64,000 nt of DNA from T3Sed10-241 sp036751905 (GTDB lineage: Bacteria; Bacteroidota; Bacteroidia; Flavobacteriales_D; Cryomorphaceae), in the NCBI GenBank assembly GCA_036751905.1, contig DAIOTP010000002.1, forward strand, positions 8,383 to 72,382. Direction: 5' to 3'. Both the position numbers and the translations under genes were made by a program. The notes beneath the pieces were generated by a model. That model searched no databases and was not told the DNA's origin. It was given only the letters and a program-made list of their open reading frames with translations. Shown in pieces: positions 23,430 to 33,174 of this stretch. How positions within the stretch are numbered: position 1 is the first letter of the stretch; every line of letters begins with the position of its first letter.

Positions 23430-25442
23430 TTACGCCCTGTTCACTTCTTTTTCGGTTGCCAAAATTTTTTGCTCCATCAGCTGCATTTCCAATACGAAGG
23501 TGGTTCCGGGCCTGCCTTCCACACTGTCCACATCGATGATTGCATTGATGCCCTTGCAGCGCAGCAATATGTTGCGCCATCCGTTGCCATTTCCTTTGCT
23601 AAGCTTTTTGGTGTCAAAACCTTGCCCATTGTCTTCAATGACGATGCTCAGCTCCCGGGCATCGCCAACCACCTGTATGAGTACATGGCTTGCGTCGGCA
23701 TACTTGACCACGTTGTTTACCCATTCCTGCACAATGCGGTACAGCGCAATTTCTTCCTTTTCGTCCAGTGCTGCGTGGAGGTGCAGGTCGGTATCTATTT
23801 GTATGCCATTCGTTTGGTTGAGCCTTTCGGCAAATTCGCGGATGCCAGCGCCCAAGCCGGCTTCGATCAGGGTAGAAGGCATCAGGTTGAATGCGATGTT
23901 CCGTATTTCGGTATGCATATCATCCAGCAAGCCATCGCTTTCTTTCACGATTTTCTCAGCGTAGGGGTCACCATGCTGGTCTTTCAGTCGGGCCACTGTG
24001 AGTTTGAGTGTAGAGATCAATTGCCCCATGCCATCGTGCAGGTCGCGAGCAAAGCGTTTTCTTTCCTCTTCCTGCATGCGAATTTCTGCCTGCATTTCAG
24101 TTTCCCTAAGCAATAAATCTCTTTCGCGCGCAGCGAGTTGTGCTTTGCGCTTGTTGCGGTTGATCAGTGCCAGCAGCAGCAGCACCGAAAGCAGAGCAAT
24201 CAATCCAAGTGCGATCGTGAGTATCAGATTGCGTTGCATTTTCGCCTCCTGCTCAGACAGTTGTGAAGCCTGCATGCTGAGATCATACTCCTTCTTGGCA
24301 GTCTCATATTTCACCTCCATATGGGCCAGGGAGTTGGCATGGTTTTGAGTGAAAATGCTGTCCCTGGCTGCTGCATAGCGGTCAAGCATGTCATTGCCTC
24401 CCGCAATATCGCCCAGCATGAAGTGCGACTGCGCCATGCTTCTGAGTATAGGCGCTGCAAAAGCCAAATAACCCGGATGCGCTTCGAGGATTTTAAGCGC
24501 TTGCTCTCCATAATCCTGAGCCTTCGCGGGATTCTCCAACGCATTCATGACCGCTGCTAGGTTGCTGTAAGCGTGAAATGAACTTTTCGGATGTTGCGCA
24601 ATTCGCTCATCATCACCGAGCGAAATCAAATAGGCCTCCAGGGCCTGATGCAATTTGCCTTGCGTGTAGTACACATTGCCCAAATTGCCATGAAAAGCCA
24701 AATAGAGGTGGGTATTTCCCAAGCTGTCGGCCAGGGCGATGGCTTTCACGAAGGCATCTTCGGCCCATTCCAGATTGCCATTGCCGCGGTGGCACAAGCC
24801 CATATTGGCCAGCGAGATGGCCTCCTCCCCCTTGAGTCCGAGCGAGCGCCTGATTTCCAGCGCCTCCCGGTGAAAATCAAGGGCTTTGTTGTAGCGCTGC
24901 AATTCCTGATGAATCAGCCCGATGTTGTTGAGGTGTATGGCTTTGGATTCCAAATCAGGTGCGCCTGTGGCCTCATTCAGGCCCATGGCTTTGTCAAAAT
25001 GCTCCAAGGCCTTGTCATAATTCCCTTCTTTCCAGAAAAACAAGCCGAGGTTGTTGTGTACCATCCCCTCAATCGAGGCAAAATGATGCAGCTCACTCCA
25101 TTCCAGGGCTTGCTGCATATCAGCAAATGCCTCGGTCGAATTTCCGAGTTGGTCATGAATCATGCCGCGGGTATTGCGCAATTCGGCACGGCCAAACATT
25201 GAAGCATCCTGGGGTCCTATAGATTCGCCCGCGTGCACAAGTGACAAGGCGCGGTCAAGGTCTTTGTAAATGAAATATGTCGCTGCCCGGTTATACGCGC
25301 GTTGTTTAGCTGAATCGCTTTCTGCGATTTCAATGTCTTGCAGTACTTTGATCGAATCGGCCTCCTGGGCCAATAGGCCGTGTACTCCCAGCAAGAGCGC
25401 GGCCTGTGTCAAGAGTACCGTTTGCAACAGTCGGGCGATCAA
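23430..25442 (-). CDS. TPR-containing sensor histidine kinase (HisKA_3 type)
   Basis: A 670-residue protein: signal peptide (1-25), about seven TPR units in the periplasm (residues 40-370), one membrane helix near 405-425, a short coiled coil, then the kinase. The phospho-His is H469 in RDLHDGMGQ, typical of the NarX/DesK class; the ATPase has IVIEDNGQGFD. This TPR-helix-HisKA_3 design is common in Bacteroidota. It senses an unknown cell-envelope signal and phosphorylates the adjacent NarL-type regulator. Confidence 0.93.
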   Translation of the reverse strand: MIARLLQTVLLTQAALLLGVHGLLAQEADSIKVLQDIEIAESDSAKQRAYNRAATYFIYKDLDRALSLVHAGESIGPQDASMFGRAELRNTRGMIHDQLGNSTEAFADMQQALEWSELHHFASIEGMVHNNLGLFFWKEGNYDKALEHFDKAMGLNEATGAPDLESKAIHLNNIGLIHQELQRYNKALDFHREALEIRRSLGLKGEEAISLANMGLCHRGNGNLEWAEDAFVKAIALADSLGNTHLYLAFHGNLGNVYYTQGKLHQALEAYLISLGDDERIAQHPKSSFHAYSNLAAVMNALENPAKAQDYGEQALKILEAHPGYLAFAAPILRSMAQSHFMLGDIAGGNDMLDRYAAARDSIFTQNHANSLAHMEVKYETAKKEYDLSMQASQLSEQEAKMQRNLILTIALGLIALLSVLLLLALINRNKRKAQLAARERDLLLRETEMQAEIRMQEEERKRFARDLHDGMGQLISTLKLTVARLKDQHGDPYAEKIVKESDGLLDDMHTEIRNIAFNLMPSTLIEAGLGAGIREFAERLNQTNGIQIDTDLHLHAALDEKEEIALYRIVQEWVNNVVKYADASHVLIQVVGDARELSIVIEDNGQGFDTKKLSKGNGNGWRNILLRCKGINAIIDVDSVEGRPGTTFVLEMQLMEQKILATEKEVNRA

Positions 25443-25543
25443 AAGATAGATTTTTTGCCCGAAATATACTGCGAAAGAATTTTACTTGATTGCAAAATTT
25501 CAGCAACACTCTCAAAGCGGCACCTTGTTCCCTTCCGAAAAAA

Positions 25544-27589
25544 TCACATGCCGTCCAGCAGGCGCTGATCAACGAGGTTAGGGAGGGTCACCTTCAGCCT
25601 GGGCTCGGCTTCCATGGCGCGCTTGATGGCAAAAATCGCTCCTTCATTGCGCGCCCAACTGCGGCGGGCTATGCCGTTGTTCACATCCCAGTGCAGCATG
25701 CTTTCAAGGCGTTTTTCGCTTTGTGGGGTGCCATCGAGCAGCATGCCGAAGCCACCGTTGATCACCTCACCCCAGCCTACACCGCCACCATTGTGCAGGC
25801 TTACCCAAGTAGCCCCTCGAAAGGCATCGCCTACGAAGTTTTGTACGGCCATGTCGGCGGTGAAGGAAGAGCCATCGTAGATGTTGCTTGTTTCCCGGTA
25901 AGGGCTGTCCGTACCCGACACGTCGTGGTGGTCGCGGCCTAGAATCACCGGACCTATTTCGCCCATGGCGATGGCTTCATTGAAAGCCTTGGCAATGCGC
26001 ATACGCCCTTCGGCATCGGCGTAGAGGATACGGGCCTGTGAGCCCACCACCAGTTTGTTGGCTTCAGCCTGCCGTATCCAGTGGAGGTTGTCCTCCATTT
26101 GTTGCCTGATTTCATCGGGTGCATCTTTGGCCATATCTTCAAGCACTTCTGCAGCGAGGCGGTCGGTGGTGCGGAGGTCCTCAGCCTTGCCACTGCCACA
26201 CACCCAGCGGAAGGGTCCAAAGCCATAATCAAAGCACAATGGCCCGAGGATGTCCTGCACATAGCTGGGGTAGCGGAAGTGGAGACCATCGGGGCCCATG
26301 ATGTCAGCCCCTGCACGGCTGGCTTCCAGCAGGAAGGCGTTGCCATAATCAAAGAAGTAGGTGCCGCGTGCCGCGTGGGCGTTTACAGCGGCCGCATGCC
26401 TGCGCAGCGATGATTGTACGGCCTCTTTGAAGGCATTGGGATCATCGGCCATGCGGCGGTTGCTTTCCTCAAAGCTGAGCCCCACGGGATAGTAGCCGCC
26501 AGCCCAGGGGTTGTGCAGTGAGCTTTGGTCGGATCCGAGGTCGATAAATATTTCTTCGGCAAGCAATTTTTCCCACACGTCCACCACATTGCCCAAATAA
26601 GCAATGCTTACCACTTCTTTGGCAGCTTTGGCCGCCTTCACACGCGCCACAAGGTGGGGCAAGTTTGTGATGATTTCGTCCACCCATCCCTGACTATGTC
26701 GGGTGTGGGCGGCTTTTGGGTTTACCTCAGCGCACACGGTGATGCACCCGGCAATGTTGCCCGCCTTGGGTTGTGCACCGCTCATGCCACCGAGGCCGCT
26801 GGTTACAAACAATTTGCCGGCAAGGCTTTCACCATTTTTGGAAATTTTGCGGCCTGCATTGAGTACGGTAATGGCGGTACCATGCACAATACCTTGTGGG
26901 CCAATATACATAAAGCTTCCTGCGGTCATTTGCCCAAACTGGGTTACGCCCAAAGCGTTGAAGCGCTCCCAATCATCGGGTTTGGAATAGTTCGGCACCA
27001 TCATGCCATTGGTTACCACCACACGTGGCGCGCTTTTGCTGGATGGAAACAAGCCCATGGGGTGGCCGCTGTACATCACCAGGGTTTGCTCTTCGCTCAT
27101 TTCGCTGAGGTATTGCATGGGGAGCAGGTATTGGGCCCAGTTTTGGAAAACGGCCCCATTGCCTCCATAGGTGATGAGCTCATGGGGGTGTTGTGCCACA
27201 GCCGGATCCAGGTTGTTCTGGATCATGAGCATAATGGCCGCTGCCTGCTTGCTGCGTGCCGGATATTGGGCCATAGGCCGCGCATGCATGGCATAATCCG
27301 GACGAAAGCGGTACATGTATATACGCCCATAATGCTCCAGCTCATAGCGAAACTCAGGGGCCAGGGTGGCATGATGCCTGGGCGGAAAGTACCTCAGGGC
27401 ATTGGAAATGGCCAATTTTTTTTCATCGGGGCCAAGTATTTCCTTTCGCCGGGGAGCATGGTTTACAGCTGATTGATAAGGCTTGGGCAGGGGAAGTTCG
27501 CTGGGGATACCTTGGCGTATGGCTTTTTGAAAAGCTTGCAAGGCAGTGTCGGGGCTTTGGGTGGTGTGGTTCATGCTTGCTTGGTTCAT
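25544..27589 (-). CDS. hutU: Urocanate hydratase, long form
   Basis: A 681-residue enzyme, longer than the about 556-residue proteobacterial HutU; the long form is known in Bacteroidota. Conserved urocanase motifs include LITYGGNGAVFQNWAQY, TAGSFMYIGPQGIVHGT, SGLGGMSGAQPKA and the Cys-bearing GFGPFRWVCGSG. It hydrates urocanate to imidazolonepropionate with NAD in histidine degradation. No hutH, hutI or hutG is adjacent. The ATG overlaps the upstream DUF5522 stop (ATGA); an alternative ATG lies five codons in. Confidence 0.95.
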   Translation of the reverse strand: MNQASMNHTTQSPDTALQAFQKAIRQGIPSELPLPKPYQSAVNHAPRRKEILGPDEKKLAISNALRYFPPRHHATLAPEFRYELEHYGRIYMYRFRPDYAMHARPMAQYPARSKQAAAIMLMIQNNLDPAVAQHPHELITYGGNGAVFQNWAQYLLPMQYLSEMSEEQTLVMYSGHPMGLFPSSKSAPRVVVTNGMMVPNYSKPDDWERFNALGVTQFGQMTAGSFMYIGPQGIVHGTAITVLNAGRKISKNGESLAGKLFVTSGLGGMSGAQPKAGNIAGCITVCAEVNPKAAHTRHSQGWVDEIITNLPHLVARVKAAKAAKEVVSIAYLGNVVDVWEKLLAEEIFIDLGSDQSSLHNPWAGGYYPVGLSFEESNRRMADDPNAFKEAVQSSLRRHAAAVNAHAARGTYFFDYGNAFLLEASRAGADIMGPDGLHFRYPSYVQDILGPLCFDYGFGPFRWVCGSGKAEDLRTTDRLAAEVLEDMAKDAPDEIRQQMEDNLHWIRQAEANKLVVGSQARILYADAEGRMRIAKAFNEAIAMGEIGPVILGRDHHDVSGTDSPYRETSNIYDGSSFTADMAVQNFVGDAFRGATWVSLHNGGGVGWGEVINGGFGMLLDGTPQSEKRLESMLHWDVNNGIARRSWARNEGAIFAIKRAMEAEPRLKVTLPNLVDQRLLDGM

Positions 27590-27759
27590 TTGCTAAAGCG
27601 GCCTTTTTTTCGGTCGAAACCATAAGGACAATGCTTGCAGCCGTTTTGGCAGCAGTAGCCGCGCTTGAGCAGGTACTTGGCTGTGAATACAATATAACCC
27701 TCTGCGGTATGGTAGAAGTCATCGGGTTCGAGTTCGGTGCTGCTGCTGAAACTACTCAT
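27586..27759 (-). CDS. DUF5522-like small cysteine-rich protein
   Basis: A 57-residue protein with FYHTAEGYIVFTAKYLLKRG followed by CCQNGCKHCPYGF, a compact cysteine motif that looks able to bind a metal. It resembles the DUF5522 family of Bacteroidota, of unknown function. The frame is open to base 27831, but the ATG at 27759 starts at the conserved part. Translationally coupled to hutU. Confidence 0.7.
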   Translation of the reverse strand: MSSFSSSTELEPDDFYHTAEGYIVFTAKYLLKRGYCCQNGCKHCPYGFDRKKGRFSK

Positions 27760-27971
27760 CGGGCAAATTTCGCCTTTTTGTGCGAAAGTCAAAGGAGCTA
27801 ACATTCCCATAGGGCCCTTGTTCAAATTCAAGCCGGCCTCGTATGGCCTTGGCTGTAGCAGTGTAAGCGGTGCGCCTCAGGCGGCTGTGTGAAGGTAAGG
27901 GGAAAGGTGACGCACGGCGCATCCTTTTTTTTGGATATTTGCGCTGCTGCAAAACAAATGCATGCCTGCAC

Positions 27972-29129
27972 GTGCGTCCCGAGTCGAAGCCTCTGAAAAT
28001 AGCCGTCAATACCCGTTTGCTGCTCAAGAACAAGCTTGAGGGTATTGGTTGGTTTACCTACGAAACGCTCAGGCGTATGGTGGCAGCCCACCCCGAGGTG
28101 CAGTGGTATTTCCTTTTCGACCGCAAGCCGGATGCGTCTTTTCTGTTCGGTGACAATGTACATCCGATGGTGCTTCAACCGCAGGCGCGGCATCCGTTTT
28201 TGTTTTATCTCTGGTTTGAGTGGGCGGTACCGGCAGCTTTGCGCAAAATAGGTGCCGACCTCTTCCTCTCACCCGATGGGTATATTTCGTTGTGCACGGA
28301 GGTGCCCACCCTTGCGGTGATCCATGACCTCAATTTTGAACATTACCCTGAGGATCTGCCCATGCTGCAGCGCGCTTACTACCGGCATTACTTCCCGAAA
28401 TTTGCCCGTAAGGCTTTACGCATCGCTACGGTGAGCGATTTTTCCCGAAAGGATATAGCCCATCAATACGGCGTAGACATCTCAAAGATTGACGTAGTGC
28501 ACAATGGTGTCAACGAGGAATTTGCACCCATTTCGGAAAATGAAAAAGCGCGGATACGTGCACAATACGCGGAGGGATGTCCCTACTTTCTTTTCGTTGG
28601 GGCCCTGCACCCAAGAAAAAACCTTGCCCGTTTGTTTGAGGCTTTTGATCAGTTCAAAATCAATGACATGGAGCAGGTGAAACTGGTGGTTGTGGGCGAG
28701 CGCAAGTGGTGGACGCCTCCCATAGCAAAGGCTTATGGTGATATGCAATACAGGGATGATGTGGTTTTTACCGGAAGGTTGCAGCCCGACGAGCTGAGGC
28801 TCATTACAGGTGCTGCCCTTGCCAGTACCTACGTGAGCTATTTTGAAGGATTCGGTATACCCATCGTGGAGGCATTTCGCTGTGGTACGCCCGTCATCAC
28901 TGCCAATGCCACCGCCACTGCCGATGTGGGTGGGGATGCTGCTTTGTTGGTGAATCCGTTCAGTGTTGCCGAAATTGCCGATGCCATGAGCCGGGTATCG
29001 ACCGAACCAGGGCTCAGGCAGCGCCTTTCGCAAGCGGGTTTAGACAGGTCAAGCATGTTTTCATGGGATCAGGCAGCGCTGCAACTTTGGGCTGCCATAA
29101 AGGCTTGCCTCCCTTCTGACCGCGGTTGA
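27972..29129 (+). CDS. Glycosyltransferase, GT4 family (mannosyltransferase-like)
   Basis: A 385-residue GT-B enzyme: KIAVNTRLLLKNKLEGIGWFTYE at the N-terminus, ATVSDFSRKDIAHQYGVD, FLFVGALHPRKNLARLFEAF and the donor motif YFEGFGIPIVEAFRCGTPVIT. No ATG exists near the conserved start; the GTG at 27972 is the best start. Longer frames to 27870 have a Cys/Arg-rich leader unlike the family. It stands apart from the first glycan operon and precedes flippase and ligase genes. Confidence 0.85.
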   Translation: MRPESKPLKIAVNTRLLLKNKLEGIGWFTYETLRRMVAAHPEVQWYFLFDRKPDASFLFGDNVHPMVLQPQARHPFLFYLWFEWAVPAALRKIGADLFLSPDGYISLCTEVPTLAVIHDLNFEHYPEDLPMLQRAYYRHYFPKFARKALRIATVSDFSRKDIAHQYGVDISKIDVVHNGVNEEFAPISENEKARIRAQYAEGCPYFLFVGALHPRKNLARLFEAFDQFKINDMEQVKLVVVGERKWWTPPIAKAYGDMQYRDDVVFTGRLQPDELRLITGAALASTYVSYFEGFGIPIVEAFRCGTPVITANATATADVGGDAALLVNPFSVAEIADAMSRVSTEPGLRQRLSQAGLDRSSMFSWDQAALQLWAAIKACLPSDRG

Positions 29130-29281
29130 GCTTTTGGATCGTTGGTTCGGTCGAAATGTCTTTTTTTCTCAATGCTGTGCTCCTCAGCAGCAATTACATG
29201 CCATTTAGCCCAAAAATGTTTGCACCTTTGTGGTACGATCGGCTGTTTGTTTTTTGCGGAAGCAGCTAAGGGTCAAGCTAT

Positions 29282-30724
29282 ATGCAAAAGAAATTTCTAT
29301 CGAACCTCGGCTTGCTTTTGCTGCTCAATCTGTTGGTGAAGCCCCTCTACATTCTCGGCATCGATGCTGAGGTGCAAAACAGGGTAGGGCAGGAGAGCTA
29401 TGGAATTTACTTTGCACTGTTGAACCTCAGCTTTGTGTTCAATATTCTTATTGACTTGGGCATCAATAATTTTAACAACAGGAATATTTCCCAAAATGAG
29501 CAGCTCATTGGCAAGCATTTCTCTAAGCTATTCAGCGCTAAGGCCCTGCTCGCCTTTTTGTACGCGGCAGTTACCTTGTTGCTTGGGCTGGTGCTAGGCT
29601 ACCGAAGCGGTGAGTTTTGGATATTGGGGGTGTTGGTATTCAATCAGGTACTGGTATCGTTCATTCTTTTTGCACGCAGCAATCTGGCGGCCCTTCATCT
29701 ATTTAAACGTGATGGGGTAGTATCGGTACTTGACCGGTCACTGCTTATAGTATTGTGTGGTATTTTGCTTTTCAGCAGTGCTACAGGTGGTCATTTTGAT
29801 ATACTGTGGTTCATTTATCTGCAAACATTGGCATACACCCTCACCTTGGTCATCGCTTTGTTGATGGTAGGACCGCGTTCGGGGCGCCTCCATTGGAATT
29901 TCGATTACCTCTTCAGCCTGCATATTTTCAAGAAGAGCCTCCCATTTGCCCTTTTGATTTTATCAGGGAGCATTTATACCCGCATTGATGGCATCATGCT
30001 TGAAAATATGCTGCCCGACGGGAGCTTCAGGGCGGGCAATTACGCCCAGGGCTTCCGTTTTTATGAAGCTGCCTGCATGTTTGCCTACCTCTTTGCAGTA
30101 CTCTTGTTGCCCATTTACTCCCGGATGTTGAAAGATGGCGAGCGGGTGCGCAGTCTGGTAGAGTTGTCGGGCCGTATTTTGCTGGGCATCGGGCTGTATG
30201 CAGGTATACTTTTTCTTTTTCACAGTGACTGGTTGCTGCGTTGGCGTTATGTGAATGTGCATGAGGAGTCGGTGATGGCGTTCAGCGCGCTCATGGTGGG
30301 CTTCCTCGGTATGTGCATGTTTTATATTTATGGCACCTTGATGACTGCCAATGGCAACCTGAGGCAGCTCAACATCATATCCTACATTGGTCTGCTCATC
30401 AATGTGGTGCTCAACCTCATCCTTATTCCGAAGTACTTCGCTTTTGGTGCGGCGCTCACCACCATGGTGACCCAACTTTTTGCCGGGCTTGCGCAGCTCG
30501 TTTTCGTGGCTTACCATTTCAAATTTGGTGTGAACTGGCGTATGGTGGGGCAGTTTTTTCTCTTCGGGTTTATGTTTTTGACGCTCAATTACCTGCTTGA
30601 TTTGTATGTGCCTGGTGCTTTTCAGCAAATGATGCTCGCAGCCATTGGCGGCCTTCTGCTCTTGCTTTTGAGCGGAATGCTGCGTGTGCGCAAAATATGG
30701 GCCTTTGTGAAAGCGGAAGATTGA
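29282..30724 (+). CDS. Polysaccharide flippase, Wzx/MATE-like
   Basis: A 480-residue membrane protein with about 12-14 helices across its length and no large soluble domain. The pattern (LGLLLLLNLLVKPLYIL start; NFNNRNISQNE; YAQGFRFYEAACMFAYLFAVLLLPIYSRML in the middle) fits oligosaccharide flippases of the MOP superfamily. It would move a lipid-linked glycan across the inner membrane, ahead of the Wzz-like and ligase proteins encoded next. A CACCTTTG near 29222 may be the -7 box. Confidence 0.85.
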   Translation: MQKKFLSNLGLLLLLNLLVKPLYILGIDAEVQNRVGQESYGIYFALLNLSFVFNILIDLGINNFNNRNISQNEQLIGKHFSKLFSAKALLAFLYAAVTLLLGLVLGYRSGEFWILGVLVFNQVLVSFILFARSNLAALHLFKRDGVVSVLDRSLLIVLCGILLFSSATGGHFDILWFIYLQTLAYTLTLVIALLMVGPRSGRLHWNFDYLFSLHIFKKSLPFALLILSGSIYTRIDGIMLENMLPDGSFRAGNYAQGFRFYEAACMFAYLFAVLLLPIYSRMLKDGERVRSLVELSGRILLGIGLYAGILFLFHSDWLLRWRYVNVHEESVMAFSALMVGFLGMCMFYIYGTLMTANGNLRQLNIISYIGLLINVVLNLILIPKYFAFGAALTTMVTQLFAGLAQLVFVAYHFKFGVNWRMVGQFFLFGFMFLTLNYLLDLYVPGAFQQMMLAAIGGLLLLLLSGMLRVRKIWAFVKAED

Positions 30725-30750
30725 TGCCTGTAGGCGCATCTCATAATTGC

Positions 30751-30758
30751 TACATTTG
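30751..30758 (+). promoter_or_regulatory. Promoter -7 box (TACATTTG) of the wzz-like gene
   Basis: An exact TAnnTTTG match 27 bases before the ATG at 30785, placed between the flippase stop and the next gene. It suggests the chain-length and ligase genes have their own start site. No good -33 element was seen. Confidence 0.5.
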
Positions 30759-30784
30759 CACCGTTTTTATCCAAATATGATTTG

Positions 30785-31732
30785 ATGGAATCCAATGAAT
30801 TCAATTTCAAAGCGCTTGTTGACCTTGTTCTTGCGCGATGGAAGGTGTTGATTGTAGTCGCCCTGATTGGGGGTGCTGCCGGAGCAATTGTTTCTATGCC
30901 CTACTTTATGCCGCCGCGCTACATGTCGGTGGCGGTGGCTTACCCGGTCAATACGGTGAAGTACAGCGATGAGTCGGAAACGGAGCAGCTGCTCCAGGTG
31001 TTTGAAGCCAGTTCGGTGCGGGATTCAATCATTGAAAAATTTGATTTGTATACGCGGTATGATCTTGAGCGGGGTACTCCTGAGGCGCGGTATTATTTGC
31101 TTGGGGAGTACAACGACCGCTTTGTGGTGAGGAAAACGCTCTACGAATCAGTGCGTTTGGAGGTATATGACGAAGACCCACAAATAGCGCGCGATATGGC
31201 AAGCGAGGTGTTGCGGTTGGTGAACAAAAAGTTCAACGAACTGGCCAATGAGCGCGGACGCAACCTTGCCAAGTCCTACAAGATGCAGATGGACTACCAG
31301 CAATCTATCATCGATAGTGTCGACAATCTGCTCAATGCTTTAAGCAGTTCGAAAGGCCTTATGGATTACCAGGCCCAGTCGCGGGAGTTGGTGCGGGGCT
31401 ATGTGGAAAGCATTAAAGGAGGCAGTAACAGCGCGCGCAAGGAGCTTGAAGACATGATGGCCAACGCCCAGGAAGCAGGCAATACCATGGTGATGTTGCA
31501 GCAGCTCACACGGGTGTCGGTTGACCGGCGCAGTGAGGTAGAGCGCGGGCATCTTTTTTGGCGTGAATTTGCTTTTCGCGACATCAACTACATTGATGTG
31601 ATTGTGGAACCTGAGGTAGCCGACAAAAAAGCATGGCCTACACGCTGGCTTATCGTACTGCTCAGCACAGGAGCCGCCGTTCTTTTGGCCATGGTATTGA
31701 TTGCCTTATCGAGCTCAGCCCGCCGTCTATGA
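30785..31732 (+). CDS. Wzz-like chain-length determinant protein
   Basis: A 315-residue inner-membrane protein with helices at about 20-40 and 287-310 and a long, coiled-coil-rich periplasmic part between, the layout of Wzz/PCP1 proteins. FMPPRYMSVAVAYPV after the first helix and EPEVADKKAWPTRWLIVLL before the second match the usual boundaries. It lacks a tyrosine-kinase domain. It sets polymer length in Wzx/Wzy-type export. ATGA overlap with the ligase gene. Confidence 0.82.
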   Translation: MESNEFNFKALVDLVLARWKVLIVVALIGGAAGAIVSMPYFMPPRYMSVAVAYPVNTVKYSDESETEQLLQVFEASSVRDSIIEKFDLYTRYDLERGTPEARYYLLGEYNDRFVVRKTLYESVRLEVYDEDPQIARDMASEVLRLVNKKFNELANERGRNLAKSYKMQMDYQQSIIDSVDNLLNALSSSKGLMDYQAQSRELVRGYVESIKGGSNSARKELEDMMANAQEAGNTMVMLQQLTRVSVDRRSEVERGHLFWREFAFRDINYIDVIVEPEVADKKAWPTRWLIVLLSTGAAVLLAMVLIALSSSARRL

Positions 31733-33174
31733 CCTTCGATGTCCACAAGGAACTGGCCCGGCCGCGCAACCTTGTGCTTTTTGGCTTGGTGTTTTCTGTG
31801 GCCAATGCATACGCCATTTACAAGGACTTTGCGCTCTTAGGACTTTTGCCTGTAGCGGTGTTGCTTGGCTTGGTCATGGTGTATAAGCCCCGCTGGGCGG
31901 TGCTGTTCATTGCGTTCACCATGCCACTTTCCATCAATTTTGAGGACATCGCCCAGCTTGGTGGTATTGGTATTTCGCTGCCTACGGAGCCCATCATGGT
32001 GGGTCTTATGTTTTTGTATGTGTTGCATTTGGGTACCGGGGGCAAAGTGGAGGCTGGCTTCGTCAGGCATCCGCTTACTTTGGTCATTATGGGCAGCGTG
32101 GTGTGGATGTTGATTACTACGCTTACCAGCAGCATTCCTGTCGTTTCTGCCAAATTTCTGCTCGCGCGGCTGTGGTTTTTGATGAGCATGTATTTTGTGA
32201 CAGGTGTATTTATGGGCGATGCCAAGTTCTTGCGCCACTTCTTGCTTGCATTGATTGGTGGCATGGGCATAGTGATTGTGTACACGCTTTTGCACCATGC
32301 TTCATACGCTTTTGGCGAAAAGCCCGCCCACTGGGTGATGTACCCTTTCTTCAAGGACCACACCTCCTATGGGGCTTTGATCGCCTTGCTCTTGCCCCTT
32401 GTCATTTTCCATTTTTGGCAAGCTCCATGGGCCTCCTTTCAGAAATACCTTTTTACGGCTTTGCTCGGATTGTTTTTGCTCGGTCTGCTCTTTTCATATA
32501 CCCGGGCGGCATGGGTCAGTCTCGGTGTGGCCTTACCCGTATGGCTCCTGATACGGCTCAAGGTCGATATGAAGCTTATCGTTCTCGCACTTGCAGTGCT
32601 GGTGGGATTGTTTTTCGCTTTCGAGGATACCATAAGCCACCAGCTTTCTAAAAATAGCCAGGATTCTTCAGGCGACTTCCGCGAACACATTCAGTCAATT
32701 ACCAATGTATCCAGTGATGCCTCCAACCTCGAGCGCCTCAACAGGTGGAACAGTGCGCTGCGCATGTTTGCCGAAAGGCCACACATGGGCTATGGGCCCG
32801 GCACTTACATGTTTCAATACGCCATATTCCAGAAGAGCCGTGACAAAACCATCATCTCTACCAACCAGGCCGACGGCGGCAATGCCCACAGTGAGTACCT
32901 GGGGCCCCTTTCGGAGCAAGGCTGGCCCGGAGCACTCTTCGTGTTGTTGGTATTCGGAATGTCACTTTATGTGGGGATCAAGCTGTATTACAAGGTTGGT
33001 GACCCCTACACCAAAGGATTGGTTATGTGTATGGTACTGGGGCTAGTCACGTACTATGTGCACGGAGCGCTAAACAATTTTCTGGATACCGACAAAGCAA
33101 GCGTCCCGGTATGGGGATTTATGGCCGCTTTTGTGGCCATTCAGCTGCAGCTCAAGCGGGGTACGCTTACTTGA
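31729..33174 (+). CDS. O-antigen ligase/polymerase family protein (WaaL/Wzy-like)
   Basis: A 481-residue protein with about 12 membrane helices and a large periplasmic loop (about 330-405) containing NRWNSALRMFAERPHMGYGPGTY and NAHSEYLGPLSEQGWPGAL, the conserved pattern of the O-antigen ligase family with its functional His. It would polymerise the glycan or join it to lipid A-core. The ATG overlaps the Wzz-like stop; the frame is open upstream only as a shadow. Its last 8 bases overlap the convergent phosphatase gene. Confidence 0.88.
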   Translation: MTFDVHKELARPRNLVLFGLVFSVANAYAIYKDFALLGLLPVAVLLGLVMVYKPRWAVLFIAFTMPLSINFEDIAQLGGIGISLPTEPIMVGLMFLYVLHLGTGGKVEAGFVRHPLTLVIMGSVVWMLITTLTSSIPVVSAKFLLARLWFLMSMYFVTGVFMGDAKFLRHFLLALIGGMGIVIVYTLLHHASYAFGEKPAHWVMYPFFKDHTSYGALIALLLPLVIFHFWQAPWASFQKYLFTALLGLFLLGLLFSYTRAAWVSLGVALPVWLLIRLKVDMKLIVLALAVLVGLFFAFEDTISHQLSKNSQDSSGDFREHIQSITNVSSDASNLERLNRWNSALRMFAERPHMGYGPGTYMFQYAIFQKSRDKTIISTNQADGGNAHSEYLGPLSEQGWPGALFVLLVFGMSLYVGIKLYYKVGDPYTKGLVMCMVLGLVTYYVHGALNNFLDTDKASVPVWGFMAAFVAIQLQLKRGTLT

